Below are positions 39,961 through 48,484 of a stretch of 64,000 bases of DNA, piece by piece. Source of the stretch: Chitiniphilus eburneus (GTDB taxonomy: Bacteria > Pseudomonadota > Gammaproteobacteria > Burkholderiales > Chitinibacteraceae); the NCBI RefSeq assembly GCF_005048205.1, contig NZ_SUMF01000009.1, positions 62,001-126,000 of the forward strand, read 5' to 3'. The translations under genes were made by a program, and so were the position numbers. The stretch's first letter is position 1; each line of letters begins with the position of its first letter. The notes beneath the pieces are model-generated. The model ran no database searches. It had not been told where the DNA came from and saw only the letters and a list, made by a program, of their open reading frames with translations.

Positions 39961-40926
39961 ATGCCTCGTTCCGAATACGTACCGACCAAGAATATTGCCC
40001 GCCACGGCGGGATCTGGAGTTTTCATATGGACAAGCAGTTGGCCGACGATATCGTCGGCATCCTGCCGCAAGGCCGGACTTGCTTTAATTACTACCCCGA
40101 GCGCTATGCGTGGCTGTTGCTGCGTCATGTGGTCGGCGAGCAGACCAGCGTGGCGGCGCTCAAGCAAAGTCCGTTCGCGGCGTTGTTGCAAAAGCCACGG
40201 GTGAAAGCCTGGCTGGCGCAACTGGGCGGCAGCCGTATCGGCGTGGCCGATGTACTGGCCGCCGATGGCGACCCGCAGCCGCTGTGCTTCACCTTATCGC
40301 TCGATTGCTGGGAAGGCTCGCAAACCACCCGGGGCGCGGCCAACCTGGTGTTGCAGCTCAACTTCGACCGTCGGCACGACGCGCTGTATCAGGCATTGCT
40401 CAAGCCGCAGGACCAGGAAAGCCCGTTCTCCTTCGGCTGCCACCCGATCAATGAACGGGGTCGCAATACGCTGGCGTGGGCGCGACTGGATGTGGACCTG
40501 GATGCCGGCGAGGTGCTGATCGAGGAAATCCAGAACGACTGGTTGCGCGAAGCGGCCGCTTATCGCGAGCGACCGTGGCGCCTGTACGGCATCGACGGCA
40601 GCCAGGACGATATCCGGCGTTATCTCGACTGGCTGCTGGCGATGTACCGCAAGGTATGGGCCGAGGCAATGCTGGCGGCGACGGTCTGGTTCGTGCGCGA
40701 GGAACTGGGGGTGCGGCGGCTGTTCTATCACAGCCCCGCATCCAATGTGCGGCTGAAAGGGCTGGACCCGGACTGGGCGCCGCCGCGTTCGATCTATACC
40801 GATCTGCCGCGCCAGTTCTGCTTTCGCTCGGGTGCCGACGTGCCGCGCTTTCTGGCCGGCAAGCGTTCGAAGATCGCGCGCAACGCGCCGTTATATGCAC
40901 TGCAACTGGAAAAGGTGGCGGCATGA
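39961..40926 (+). CDS. uncharacterised protein with EIQNDW motif, rtcB-linked
   Basis: A 321-residue soluble protein I cannot assign to a named family. Residues 189-194 are EIQNDW, followed at 233 by W and the helix AEAMLAATVWFVREELGVRRLFYHS. This order (EIQ[SN]DW, Trp, Ala-rich helix, Gly, hydrophobic strand) resembles a domain remembered from phage and plasmid polyvalent proteins carrying EIQSDW, function unknown. The C-terminus is basic (AGKRSKIARNAP). ATG 39961 is the first in-frame start (TGA lies upstream in frame); ATG 40027 is an alternative. It follows rtcB and overlaps the next gene by ATGA. Confidence 0.75.
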   Translation: MPRSEYVPTKNIARHGGIWSFHMDKQLADDIVGILPQGRTCFNYYPERYAWLLLRHVVGEQTSVAALKQSPFAALLQKPRVKAWLAQLGGSRIGVADVLAADGDPQPLCFTLSLDCWEGSQTTRGAANLVLQLNFDRRHDALYQALLKPQDQESPFSFGCHPINERGRNTLAWARLDVDLDAGEVLIEEIQNDWLREAAAYRERPWRLYGIDGSQDDIRRYLDWLLAMYRKVWAEAMLAATVWFVREELGVRRLFYHSPASNVRLKGLDPDWAPPRSIYTDLPRQFCFRSGADVPRFLAGKRSKIARNAPLYALQLEKVAA

Positions 40927-41081
40927 AAATCAAGCTTCCCGCCAGCGGCAAGCCGCGCAATCCGTTTGCCATGGCGGCACGGCAGCGCGTGGCCGGCGCG
41001 CACGACAAAAGCGGCAAGGCCAGGCGACAGGCGCAGCGGCAGGCCTTGCACAAGGCGCTGCAGCGCGGCCAGTTCGATTGA
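40923..41081 (+). CDS. small basic protein, coupled to the EIQNDW gene
   Basis: A 52-residue protein strongly enriched in Lys, Arg, Gln and Ala (KPRNPFAMAARQRVAGAHDK, then KARRQAQRQALHKALQRGQ). It resembles short conserved basic proteins that may bind nucleic acid, but no family assignment is made. Its ATG overlaps the preceding stop (ATGA), implying translational coupling and a joint role. A terminator follows at 41103, closing the rtcB transcription unit. Confidence 0.75.
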   Translation: MKIKLPASGKPRNPFAMAARQRVAGAHDKSGKARRQAQRQALHKALQRGQFD

Positions 41082-41102
41082 CCGTCGGGTCAATGCCTGG
41101 GG

Positions 41103-41131
41103 AGCGGCCCGTTACGACGGGCCGCTTTTTT
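41103..41131 (+). terminator. terminator closing the rtcB gene group
   Basis: AGCGGCCCGT (41103-41112) pairs with ACGGGCCGCT (41117-41126) around TACG, followed by T6. Confidence 0.9.
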
Positions 41132-41411
41132 CATGCCGGCCGCGTGATATAGTCGGGACGTTTTTTCCTTTCCGGTTTGCATCCGCATGCTTCATCAACG
41201 CCAATTCGTCGCCGTATCGCCCGCCCCGGGCGAGGCGCGTCTGCGCGTTGCGGATGTGAAATCGAAAAAACAGGCGCTCATCTGACGGGCCGCTTGTTTC
41301 CCGTCGGGTGTTCGGCCCACGGGATGTCCTGCTTCGTTCCTCGTTGTTGATTCGATCCCCGGTGCCTGACCTCGATGGTGTGATTGTTTATCCATCATTC
41401 AAGGAGGTTGT
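41132..41411. other. leader/intergenic region upstream of dapA
   Basis: Contains a -10-like GATATAGT near 41146, a 32-codon open frame (41188-41286) without ribosome site, and a hairpin GACGGG/CCCGTC at 41285-41307. No convincing gene. The long distance from the -10-like site to dapA suggests an extended 5' leader. Confidence 0.4.
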
Positions 41412-42305
41412 ATGTTCGAAGGGATCTGGATTCCCATGGTGACGCCGTTCCGCGATGGCGCGCTGGACCTGCCGGCCGCGGCCCGGCTGGCGTCGCACCT
41501 GGCGCAGCGCGGCATTGCCGGGCTGGTGCTGTGCGGCACCACGGGCGAAGCATCGGCGTTGTCGCTGGCGGAGCAGCGCGCGTTGTATCGCGCGGTGCGC
41601 CAGGCGGTGGGTAAGGCCGTGCCGCTGGTGATGGGTGTTTCCGGCAGTGCCACGGGTCACGTGGTCGAGCAGGCGGCGATCTGGGACGAGGAGGGCGCGG
41701 ATGGCCTGCTGGTGGCGGCGCCGTACTATGTCCGCCCGTCGCAGGCGGGGATCCAGCGTCACTTCGAGGCGGTGGCGGCGGCCACCGCGCTGCCCATCGT
41801 GCTGTACAACATTCCCTATCGCACCGGCGTGAACATCGACGTCGCGACGGTGTGCGCACTGGCACGCAACCCGCAATTCGCGGCCATCAAGGAATCAGGC
41901 GGCGGCAGCCTTGCGCAACTGGGGGAGCTGCTGGCGCGAACGCCCCTGAAAGTGCTGTGCGGCGAAGATGCGCTGATCTATCCCGCCGCCTGCATGGGCG
42001 CGCATGGGGCGATTGCCGCGGCGGCCCATCTTCACCCGGAACACTATGTATGGTTGCTGGAAGCAGTGCGGGCCGGGCGGCTGGAACGGGCCCGCGGCAT
42101 TGCGCGGCAACTGCAACCCCTGATCGGCGCGGTGTTCGCCGAGCCGAACCCGGCGCCGCTGAAGGCCGCGTTGTCCCAGGCGGGCTGGATCGCGGACGAA
42201 TTGCGCCTGCCGATGCTGCCGGCCGGCCCGGCCTGTCGCGCAGCATTGAACAATGCCCTGCGCGACATGGGGGAACCGGAGGTAGCGGGGGCGATGGCCT
42301 CCTGA
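41412..42305 (+). CDS. dapA: 4-hydroxy-tetrahydrodipicolinate synthase (DapA family)
   Basis: A 297-residue aldolase of the DapA/NAL family, condensing pyruvate with aspartate semialdehyde in lysine synthesis. The Schiff-base Lys lies in AAIKESGG, the Tyr in LYNIPYRTG, and the Thr pair in GTTGEASAL. The Arg of IPYRTG that binds the substrate carboxylate is present, and FAEPNP matches true DapA. A perfect AAGGAGGT precedes ATG 41412. A paralogue acting on another keto acid cannot be excluded, since the gene is isolated from other lysine genes. Confidence 0.85.
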   Translation: MFEGIWIPMVTPFRDGALDLPAAARLASHLAQRGIAGLVLCGTTGEASALSLAEQRALYRAVRQAVGKAVPLVMGVSGSATGHVVEQAAIWDEEGADGLLVAAPYYVRPSQAGIQRHFEAVAAATALPIVLYNIPYRTGVNIDVATVCALARNPQFAAIKESGGGSLAQLGELLARTPLKVLCGEDALIYPAACMGAHGAIAAAAHLHPEHYVWLLEAVRAGRLERARGIARQLQPLIGAVFAEPNPAPLKAALSQAGWIADELRLPMLPAGPACRAALNNALRDMGEPEVAGAMAS

Positions 42306-42399
42306 AGCCTGGCATGAGGGTGCTGCCGTCCCGGCGCCGGGCGGCGGCATGACCAAATTTCAAATTTTTCATGAAGTTCCGGTGACGCCAGCCTTGCCC

Positions 42400-42427
42400 G
42401 GGGTAGGGGGTTGGGGCACAATCCCCC
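42400..42427 (+). promoter_or_regulatory. sigma70-like promoter of the Rieske gene
   Basis: TTGCCC and CACAAT separated by 17 bases, with start predicted near 42428. It gives a leader of about 135 nt before the oxygenase gene. Coordinates are approximate by a few bases. Confidence 0.4.
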
Positions 42428-42470
42428 GCTCTTTCGGGTCGGATTGATTCTCAACCGACAATTTGCAGTG

Positions 42471-42566
42471 ATGGCTTGCCCACCCATCCATGTCGACGGC
42501 GTCACCAGCCGTCACAAGTGGCAAGACGTCTTAGACCTTCTAGCCCAGGGGGTGTGGGATTCATGA
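42471..42566 (+). other. structured leader with 31-codon upstream reading frame
   Basis: CTTGCC...CAC (42475-42483) pairs with GTGGCAAG (42518-42525) with one bulged C, enclosing GACGGC/GCCGTC (42495-42513). In the same stretch ATG 42471 opens 31 codons (MACPPIHVDGVTSRHKW...) ending in TGA that overlaps the oxygenase ATG as ATGA. No good ribosome site precedes this frame. Either the RNA fold, the coupled peptide, or both could regulate the oxygenase; neither is a recognised family. Confidence 0.4.
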
Positions 42567-43678
42567 CTAATCTGGCTACGGCTGCCGCCTTGCAGCTGGA
42601 TATGACGACCCAACTGCCCGTGTCGTCCTACTTCGACCAACGGCTTTACGAGCTTGAGCTGGAACGCCTGTTCGAGCGCGGTCCCAAATACATCGGCCAC
42701 GCGCTGATGGTGCCCAACGCGGGCGACTATCACGTTCTGGAAATGACCGACGGCGCGCGTTACCTCAAGCGCACCGATTCCGGCATCAAGCTGCTCTCCA
42801 ATATCTGCCGCCACCGCCAGGCCAGCATGCTGGTGGGGCGCGGTAACGCCACGCATACCATCTGCCCGCTGCATCGCTGGACCTACGATCAGCACGGTCA
42901 GTTGCTGGGCGCGCCGCATTTTCCCGGCAATCCGTGCCTGCATCTGCCGGAAACGGAACTGGTGCAGTGGAATGGCCTGCTGTTCGAAAAGAACGGCCAC
43001 GACATCGAGGCGCACCTGAAGGATCTGGGCGTCGCGCGCGACCTGGATTTCTCCAACTACGTCTTCCACAGCGTGCAGGTGGATGAATACGTGGGCAACT
43101 GGAAGACCTTCATCGAGGTCTACCTGGAGGATTATCACGTCGAACCGTTCCATCCGGGGCTGGGCCAGTTCGTCAGTTGCGATGATCTGACCTGGCAGTT
43201 CGGCGACTGGTATTCGGTGCAGACCGTGGGCGTGCAGAACGCGCTCGCCCGGCCCGGTTCCCGGGTCTATGCCGAATGGCACAAGCAGGTGCAGACGTAT
43301 TACGGCGACAAGCTGCCGCCCCATGGCGCGATCTGGCTCACCTACTATCCGAACGTGATGATCGAGTGGTACCCGCATACACTGGTGATCTCGACCATCG
43401 TTCCGACCGGGCCGCGCAGCTACAAGAACGTGGTCGAATTCTACTATCCCGAGGATATCGCCTATTTCGAGCCGGCATTCCTCGCGGCGGAGCAGGCTGC
43501 GTATGCGGAAACCGCCGTGGAGGACCAGGAGATCATCGATCGCATGGAAGCAGGGCGGCTGGCGCTGTACAAGGCGGGCCGCAACGAAGTCGGCCCGTAT
43601 CAGAGCCCGATGGAGGATGGTATGCGGCACTTCCATCAGTTCCTGCGCCGGCAACTGGGAGATGCGATCCGGGCCTGA
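42563..43678 (+). CDS. Rieske [2Fe-2S] aromatic-ring-hydroxylating dioxygenase, alpha subunit family
   Basis: A 371-residue Rieske non-haem iron oxygenase. The Rieske ligands are CRH near 92 and CPLH about 18 residues later. The catalytic iron ligands lie in EDYHVEPFH (about 193-201), with an Asp expected near the C-terminus. Overall it resembles choline-monooxygenase/RHO-like single-component alpha subunits. The substrate is unknown, and no beta subunit, ferredoxin or reductase is adjacent, so electron donors must be encoded elsewhere. Start ATG 42563 follows a G-rich ribosome site and overlaps the upstream frame. Confidence 0.88.
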   Translation: MTNLATAAALQLDMTTQLPVSSYFDQRLYELELERLFERGPKYIGHALMVPNAGDYHVLEMTDGARYLKRTDSGIKLLSNICRHRQASMLVGRGNATHTICPLHRWTYDQHGQLLGAPHFPGNPCLHLPETELVQWNGLLFEKNGHDIEAHLKDLGVARDLDFSNYVFHSVQVDEYVGNWKTFIEVYLEDYHVEPFHPGLGQFVSCDDLTWQFGDWYSVQTVGVQNALARPGSRVYAEWHKQVQTYYGDKLPPHGAIWLTYYPNVMIEWYPHTLVISTIVPTGPRSYKNVVEFYYPEDIAYFEPAFLAAEQAAYAETAVEDQEIIDRMEAGRLALYKAGRNEVGPYQSPMEDGMRHFHQFLRRQLGDAIRA

Positions 43679-43794
43679 TCCGGTTGCGGTGCCAGATGCG
43701 GGCCCGCCCTGATCGCCGGGGTGGCCGCGTCGAGCGATAATCCGTCGAAGGCAGCCCCGGCTGCCTTCATTTCTTTCAGCCCAAGCGTTGGCCC

Positions 43795-44679
43795 ATGTTC
43801 AAATCCCTGTTGAATCGCCTGTCCGAATCCGGCCCGTTCTGGATGGTCGTCGCCGGCCTGTGCTTCGGCGTGATGGGGGTGTTCGTCAAGTTGGGCAGCG
43901 CCGGGTTCTCCACGGCGGAACTCGTGTTCTACCGCTGCCTGGCGGGCTTTCTTTTCATCCTGCTGGTCGCGTTGCCCGCGCGCCGCCCGTTGTGGGTGCC
44001 CTGGCCGGCGATGAAGGTACACCTGACCCGCAGCATCTCGGGCTTCGTTTCGCTGATGCTGTATTTCTACGCCATTGCCCATCTGCCACTGCCCACCGCC
44101 GTCACGCTCAACTACACCTCGCCGCTGTTCCTGATGCTGCTGACCGCGCTGTGGTTGAAACAACGGCCGCATCGCGGTCAATGGCTGGCCATCGTGGTGG
44201 GCTTTGCCGGCGTGGCGCTATTGCTGCGGCCGACACTGGATGCCACGCAATGGCTGGCTGGCGTGGTCGGGCTGGGGTCGGGCCTGCTGGCCAGCGTGGC
44301 CTACATGAACGTGCACGAGCTGGGCCGGCTGGGCGAGCCCGAGTGGCGGACCGTCTATTATTTTTCGCTGGTGTCCTCGGTGGGCGCCGGCATGGTGATG
44401 CTGCTCCAGCGCGCGCCCATGACGCCCATCGATTTCGACAATGTCTGGCTGCTGTTGGGCATGGGCGTTGCCGCCACCTGCGCGCAACTGTCGATGACAC
44501 GGGCCTATCGCAAGGGCAAATCGCTGATCGTCGCCAGCATGGCGTACCTGACCGTGGTGTTCTCCACCTTGTTCGGCATGCTCATCTGGGGGGATGTCCT
44601 GCCGACATCCAGCTACGCGGGCATGTTATTGATCGTGGGCTGCGGCATACTTTCCAGCACGATGTTGCGCAAGGGCTGA
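43795..44679 (+). CDS. EamA/DMT-family inner-membrane transporter
   Basis: A 294-residue protein with ten predicted helices in two EamA halves (residues about 15-145 and 150-290). The first half has FWMVVAGLCFGVMGVFVKLG and the second TCAQLSMTRAYRKGKSLIVA, characteristic of RhaT/S-adenosylmethionine-type DMT exporters. The substrate cannot be inferred. It is monocistronic, between the Rieske gene and surE. Confidence 0.9.
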   Translation: MFKSLLNRLSESGPFWMVVAGLCFGVMGVFVKLGSAGFSTAELVFYRCLAGFLFILLVALPARRPLWVPWPAMKVHLTRSISGFVSLMLYFYAIAHLPLPTAVTLNYTSPLFLMLLTALWLKQRPHRGQWLAIVVGFAGVALLLRPTLDATQWLAGVVGLGSGLLASVAYMNVHELGRLGEPEWRTVYYFSLVSSVGAGMVMLLQRAPMTPIDFDNVWLLLGMGVAATCAQLSMTRAYRKGKSLIVASMAYLTVVFSTLFGMLIWGDVLPTSSYAGMLLIVGCGILSSTMLRKG

Positions 44680-44855
44680 GCGGGGTTGCAACGCCGACGC
44701 GCGTGCGCCAAGGCGTCGCTGGACACGTGTGATACGCTAGCTGCCCGTATATCGCGATTCGCCGGAGCCTTTTTCCCCGCGGTGGCTGGCAAGATGCCAT
44801 CCATGGTGTGGCGCGATGGCAATCCTCTTTTGAAGATCAGCGGTTTGACGATTCG

Positions 44856-45599
44856 ATGCGCATCCTGATTTCCAACGACGACGGCTATTTTTCCCCCGGC
44901 ATCGAGGCCCTGGCCGCGGCCTTGTCGCCGCATCACGATGTCACCGTGTGTGCGCCCGAACGTGACCGCAGCGCCGCCAGCAATTCATTGACGCTCGATC
45001 GCCCATTGAGTATCCGCAAGGCGCCGTCGGGTTTCTTCTACGCCAACGGCACGCCGACCGACTGCGTTCACGTCGCGGTTACCGGCTTTATGGAACACCC
45101 CCCGGAGCTGGTGGTATCGGGTATCAACCACGGTGCCAACATGGGCGAGGACACCATCTATTCCGGGACGGTGGCCGCCGCCACCGAAGGCTATCTGCTG
45201 GGCGTTCCGGCGCTGGCGGTGTCGCTGGCGTCGCGCAGCCCCCGCCATTACGATGCCGCCGCACAGGTGGCGCAGGATCTGGTGGCGCATTGCCAGCGCC
45301 AGCCGTTTCGTGGCGCCGTACTGCTCAATGTGAACGTACCCGATCTGCCCTACGCGCAGATCAAGGGCTTCAAGACCACCCGCCTGGGTCACCGGCACCG
45401 GTCCGCGCCCGTGATCAAGGCCGAGAATCCGCGTGGCGAGCCGATCTGGTGGGTGGGCCCGGTCGGCGAGGTCGCCGACGCCGGAGAGGGCACCGATTTC
45501 CATGCCGTGGCCGAGGGATATGTTTCGGTCACGCCGCTTTCGATCGACCTGACCGCTTACGCACAACTGGACTTCATTTCGACATGGCTGCCCGAATGA
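44856..45599 (+). CDS. surE: 5'/3'-nucleotidase SurE
   Basis: Metal-dependent survival protein hydrolysing nucleoside monophosphates and short polyphosphate. It has 247 residues; the metal site NDDGYFSPG lies at 7-15 and the conserved [19 protein letters not shown] follows near 88. ATG 44856 gives the normal N-terminus [10 protein letters not shown]; an open frame to 44808 is upstream sequence. It overlaps pcm by ATGA, starting surE-pcm-nlpD-rpoS. Confidence 0.97.
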   Translation: MRILISNDDGYFSPGIEALAAALSPHHDVTVCAPERDRSAASNSLTLDRPLSIRKAPSGFFYANGTPTDCVHVAVTGFMEHPPELVVSGINHGANMGEDTIYSGTVAAATEGYLLGVPALAVSLASRSPRHYDAAAQVAQDLVAHCQRQPFRGAVLLNVNVPDLPYAQIKGFKTTRLGHRHRSAPVIKAENPRGEPIWWVGPVGEVADAGEGTDFHAVAEGYVSVTPLSIDLTAYAQLDFISTWLPE

Positions 45600-46255
45600 A
45601 CTTCAACATCCCCGGCAACAGTGGCATGACCTCCGCGCGCACCCGGGCCCGACTGGTGGAACGGCTGCGCACATCGGGTATCTCCGATGAAACGGTACTG
45701 AGCGTGATCGGCGAGGTACCGCGCCACGTTTTCGTCGACCAGGCGCTGGCGCACCGCGCCTACGACGATGTGTCATTGCCCATCGGACACAACCAGACGA
45801 TTTCGCAACCGTATATCGTTGCCCGCATGACCGAACTGGTGTTGGGCGGCGCGGGCCGGAGCAAGGTGCTGGAGATCGGTACCGGCTGCGGCTACCAGAC
45901 CACCGTGCTGGCGCAGTTCTACAAAACCGTCTATTCGGTGGAGCGCATCGGTGGCCTGGCCAGAACCGCGCGTGAACGCCTTTCGCAGTTGGGCGTCCAT
46001 AATGTGCGGCTGCGTCACGGCGACGGCAGCAAGGGGCAACCAGAGGCCGCGCCATTCGATGCCATCCTGATCACCGCCGCGGCCCCCATCGTGCCCGAAT
46101 CGCTGATCGAGCAACTGACCATCGGCGGTCGGCTGGTGTTCCCGGTGGGCACCAGCGATCAGGAACTACGCATGATCGAACGCCTCGAAGATGGCCACGA
46201 GGAAACCCGGCTGGAAAAAGTGCGCTTCGTGCCGCTGCTGCCGGGCCTGGCCTGA
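45596..46255 (+). CDS. pcm: protein-L-isoaspartate O-methyltransferase
   Basis: SAM-dependent repair methyltransferase for isoaspartyl residues in aged proteins. It has 219 residues, motif [13 protein letters not shown], the isoaspartate-specific [13 protein letters not shown] and the terminal RFVPLLPG. The ATG overlaps the surE stop by 4 bp. The first ATG ([15 protein letters not shown]) is used; an internal ATG at 45626 would shorten it by 10 residues. Confidence 0.96.
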   Translation: MNFNIPGNSGMTSARTRARLVERLRTSGISDETVLSVIGEVPRHVFVDQALAHRAYDDVSLPIGHNQTISQPYIVARMTELVLGGAGRSKVLEIGTGCGYQTTVLAQFYKTVYSVERIGGLARTARERLSQLGVHNVRLRHGDGSKGQPEAAPFDAILITAAAPIVPESLIEQLTIGGRLVFPVGTSDQELRMIERLEDGHEETRLEKVRFVPLLPGLA

Positions 46256-46311
46256 CTATCCGTTTACCCGTGCCAGCATGGCTGGCAGACCACCCCTCAA
46301 GGAGTTAGCCC

Positions 46312-47322
46312 GTGAGTCGGCATCCACTGATCGTTTTCGCCGCCGTGCTGCTGGCCGGATGTGCCAGCGAACCGCGCACCCCGGCGCCCATCATCGATGG
46401 CATGTCGCGTACCCCACCCCCTGCCCAACCCGCCCCCCCTGCCGTAGGGGTGGTGTCGCCTGAAGCACCCAACCCGGTGGAAGTGCCACCCGGCAGTTAT
46501 ATGGTCAAGCGTGGGGACACACTTTATCGTGTGGCACTGGATAACGGTTTGGATTACAGGGAACTGGCGGCCTGGAACGGGCTGGCCAACGTCAACGACA
46601 TCAAAGTGGGCCAGATTCTTCGGCTCAATGGCCCGGGAGATGCAAAGGGGGTGGAAGTTAAGCCGCTGGTGACGGATAGCCCGACTGACGGCGGGACGAT
46701 CAAGCCGGTCAGCCCTACACCGTCGGTTGCCCCGGATACACCTTCTGTTTATCGCTATCCGCAGGCAGTGAAATTGCCGTATACGCCGGATGCCGCAGCC
46801 AGGGTGGCAGCCGCCGCGGAACCGCCGACGGTTGCATCGATGCCACAGAAAACCGTAGTGCCCACAGCAGTGCCTACCCCGGTTCCCACTGCTGCCCCAG
46901 GGGTGAAAACCCCCGTAAAACCTGACGTTGCGGACAGCAGTGACGATAAAGCGGTGGATGAATGGTTGATGCCTACCGCCGGTCAAGTAACAAAAGGTTT
47001 CACTTCTGATTCAAAAGGTATTGATATCCCCGGCAAAATGGGTCAGCCTATCGTTGCGTCAGGTTCTGGCAAGGTGGTTTACGCGGGAGCCGGATTGCGC
47101 GGTTACGGCAAGATGATCATCATTAAGCATAACAAGGAGTATTTGACGGCCTATGCGCACAACAGTAAGTTGATCGTCAAGGAGGGGGATGTCGTCAAGC
47201 GCGGCGAAAAGATCGCGGAAATGGGCGACAGCGATACGGATCAGGTCAAGCTTCACTTCGAAATCCGCAGATTTGGCAAACCGGTAGACCCGGCCAAATA
47301 TATCCAGACGGAAAAGCCATGA
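46312..47322 (+). CDS. nlpD: NlpD, LysM/LytM lipoprotein and amidase activator
   Basis: A 336-residue outer-membrane lipoprotein activating cell-separation amidases. The GTG start follows AAGGAG. The lipobox is LLAGC at about 14-18. A LysM domain ([19 protein letters not shown]...) lies near 63-108. After a Pro/Thr/Val-rich linker, the C-terminal M23 domain has [13 protein letters not shown] and KLHFEIR: the first metal His and the first His of HxH are missing, as in E. coli NlpD, so it should be a non-catalytic activator. The 3' half is noticeably AT-richer, where rpoS promoters usually sit. Confidence 0.95.
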   Translation: MSRHPLIVFAAVLLAGCASEPRTPAPIIDGMSRTPPPAQPAPPAVGVVSPEAPNPVEVPPGSYMVKRGDTLYRVALDNGLDYRELAAWNGLANVNDIKVGQILRLNGPGDAKGVEVKPLVTDSPTDGGTIKPVSPTPSVAPDTPSVYRYPQAVKLPYTPDAAARVAAAAEPPTVASMPQKTVVPTAVPTPVPTAAPGVKTPVKPDVADSSDDKAVDEWLMPTAGQVTKGFTSDSKGIDIPGKMGQPIVASGSGKVVYAGAGLRGYGKMIIIKHNKEYLTAYAHNSKLIVKEGDVVKRGEKIAEMGDSDTDQVKLHFEIRRFGKPVDPAKYIQTEKP

Positions 47323-48290
47323 ACGATCAAATCGATATTCTTGAAGAAGAAGACGTAGCCGAGGGCGAGGAAGACCTCGACTTGAACGAGGATCAGCGGG
47401 AACAGGAGGCCGAGGCGGAAGTTGCTGCGGGTGAGGAACGCGAAACCTACAGTTACGAAAGCACCGGCGATGTCACGCAGATCTATCTGAACGAAATTGG
47501 CCATAGCCCATTGCTGACCCCCGACCAGGAACGGGCGCTGGCCAGGCGAGTGGTGCAGGGCGATTTCGAAGCCCGGCAGAAAATGATCGAGCACAACCTG
47601 CGGCTCGTCGTGAACATCGCCAAGCACTACATCAACCGCGGCATGACGCTGCTCGACCTGATCGAGGAGGGCAACATCGGCCTGATGCATGCCCTGGAGA
47701 AATTCGATCCGGAGCGCGGCTTCCGTTTTTCCACCTACGCCACATGGTGGATCCGGCAGTCGATCGAGCGGGCGATCATGAATCAGAGCCGTACCATCCG
47801 GCTGCCCGTGCATGTCATCAAGGAATTGAACGTCTATCTCCGGGCCCAGCGCCATCTGGAGGCCAGCCTGGGGCATGAACCCAGCCTGGAGGATATTTCC
47901 CATCTGGTGGGCAAGAGCGTCGACGATGTCCGGCGCGTGATGGGATTGAACGAACGGGTTGCCTCGCTCGATGCCCCGCTTGATATCGATCCGATGCTCA
48001 CCATTGGCGAATCGATTCCCGACGATCAGCACGACGGCCCCGAAGCCATCCTGCAAAACGCCGAGGTCGAGCGTTATGTGAAGGAATGGCTCAAGCAACT
48101 GAACGATAAGCAGCGGATGGTCATCGAGCGTCGTTATGGCTTGAATGGCTATGAAATCTGCACGCTGGAAGACCTGGCTGCCAGCCTGAACCTCACGCGA
48201 GAGCGGGTGCGGCAGATCCAGATCGAGGCACTGGAGCAATTGCGCCGGATTCTCCGCCGTTACGGGGTATCCCGCGACGTCGTGCTGTAA
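47319..48290 (+). CDS. rpoS: RNA polymerase sigma factor RpoS
   Basis: Stationary-phase/general stress sigma factor of 323 residues. An acidic N-terminus (about 1-45, Glu/Asp-rich) is followed by region 1.2, region 2 ([36 protein letters not shown]), region 3 and region 4 with the helix-turn-helix [20 protein letters not shown]. Its ATG overlaps the nlpD stop by 4 bp; transcription from within nlpD is expected from other proteobacteria. A terminator follows. Confidence 0.98.
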   Translation: MNDQIDILEEEDVAEGEEDLDLNEDQREQEAEAEVAAGEERETYSYESTGDVTQIYLNEIGHSPLLTPDQERALARRVVQGDFEARQKMIEHNLRLVVNIAKHYINRGMTLLDLIEEGNIGLMHALEKFDPERGFRFSTYATWWIRQSIERAIMNQSRTIRLPVHVIKELNVYLRAQRHLEASLGHEPSLEDISHLVGKSVDDVRRVMGLNERVASLDAPLDIDPMLTIGESIPDDQHDGPEAILQNAEVERYVKEWLKQLNDKQRMVIERRYGLNGYEICTLEDLAASLNLTRERVRQIQIEALEQLRRILRRYGVSRDVVL

Positions 48291-48312
48291 ATCGCGCCGG
48301 ATCGCTGAAAGT

Positions 48313-48343
48313 AAAACGCCGCCAGAAACTGGCGGCGTTTTTT
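48313..48343 (+). terminator. terminator after rpoS
   Basis: ACGCCGCCAG (48316-48325) pairs with CTGGCGGCGT (48329-48338), with A and T tracts outside. Confidence 0.9.
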
Positions 48344-48427
48344 ATTGCGCCTTTCGGGCTGAATCCTGATTTGATGCCTGATTGATTTTTTCCATATTGT
48401 CGATTTCCACGCCATGGCGCTGCGGCC

Positions 48428-48453
48428 AAAAAAAGCCTGCGGTCAGGCAGGCT
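48428..48453 (-). terminator. terminator after the porin gene
   Basis: On the minus strand AGCCTGC (48453-48447) pairs with GCAGGCT (48440-48434) and is followed by seven T; it lies 32 bp beyond the porin stop. Confidence 0.85.
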
Positions 48454-48484
48454 TGGTGGTGAATGAATGTGCCTGAAGCCGATA

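Noticed and set aside
39949-40089. 46-codon frame starting MKQSDASF with a good ribosome site
   Set aside because: It overlaps the 321-residue gene in another frame, and its product is an Arg-rich shadow. The possibility that the site serves the gene at 39961 is kept.
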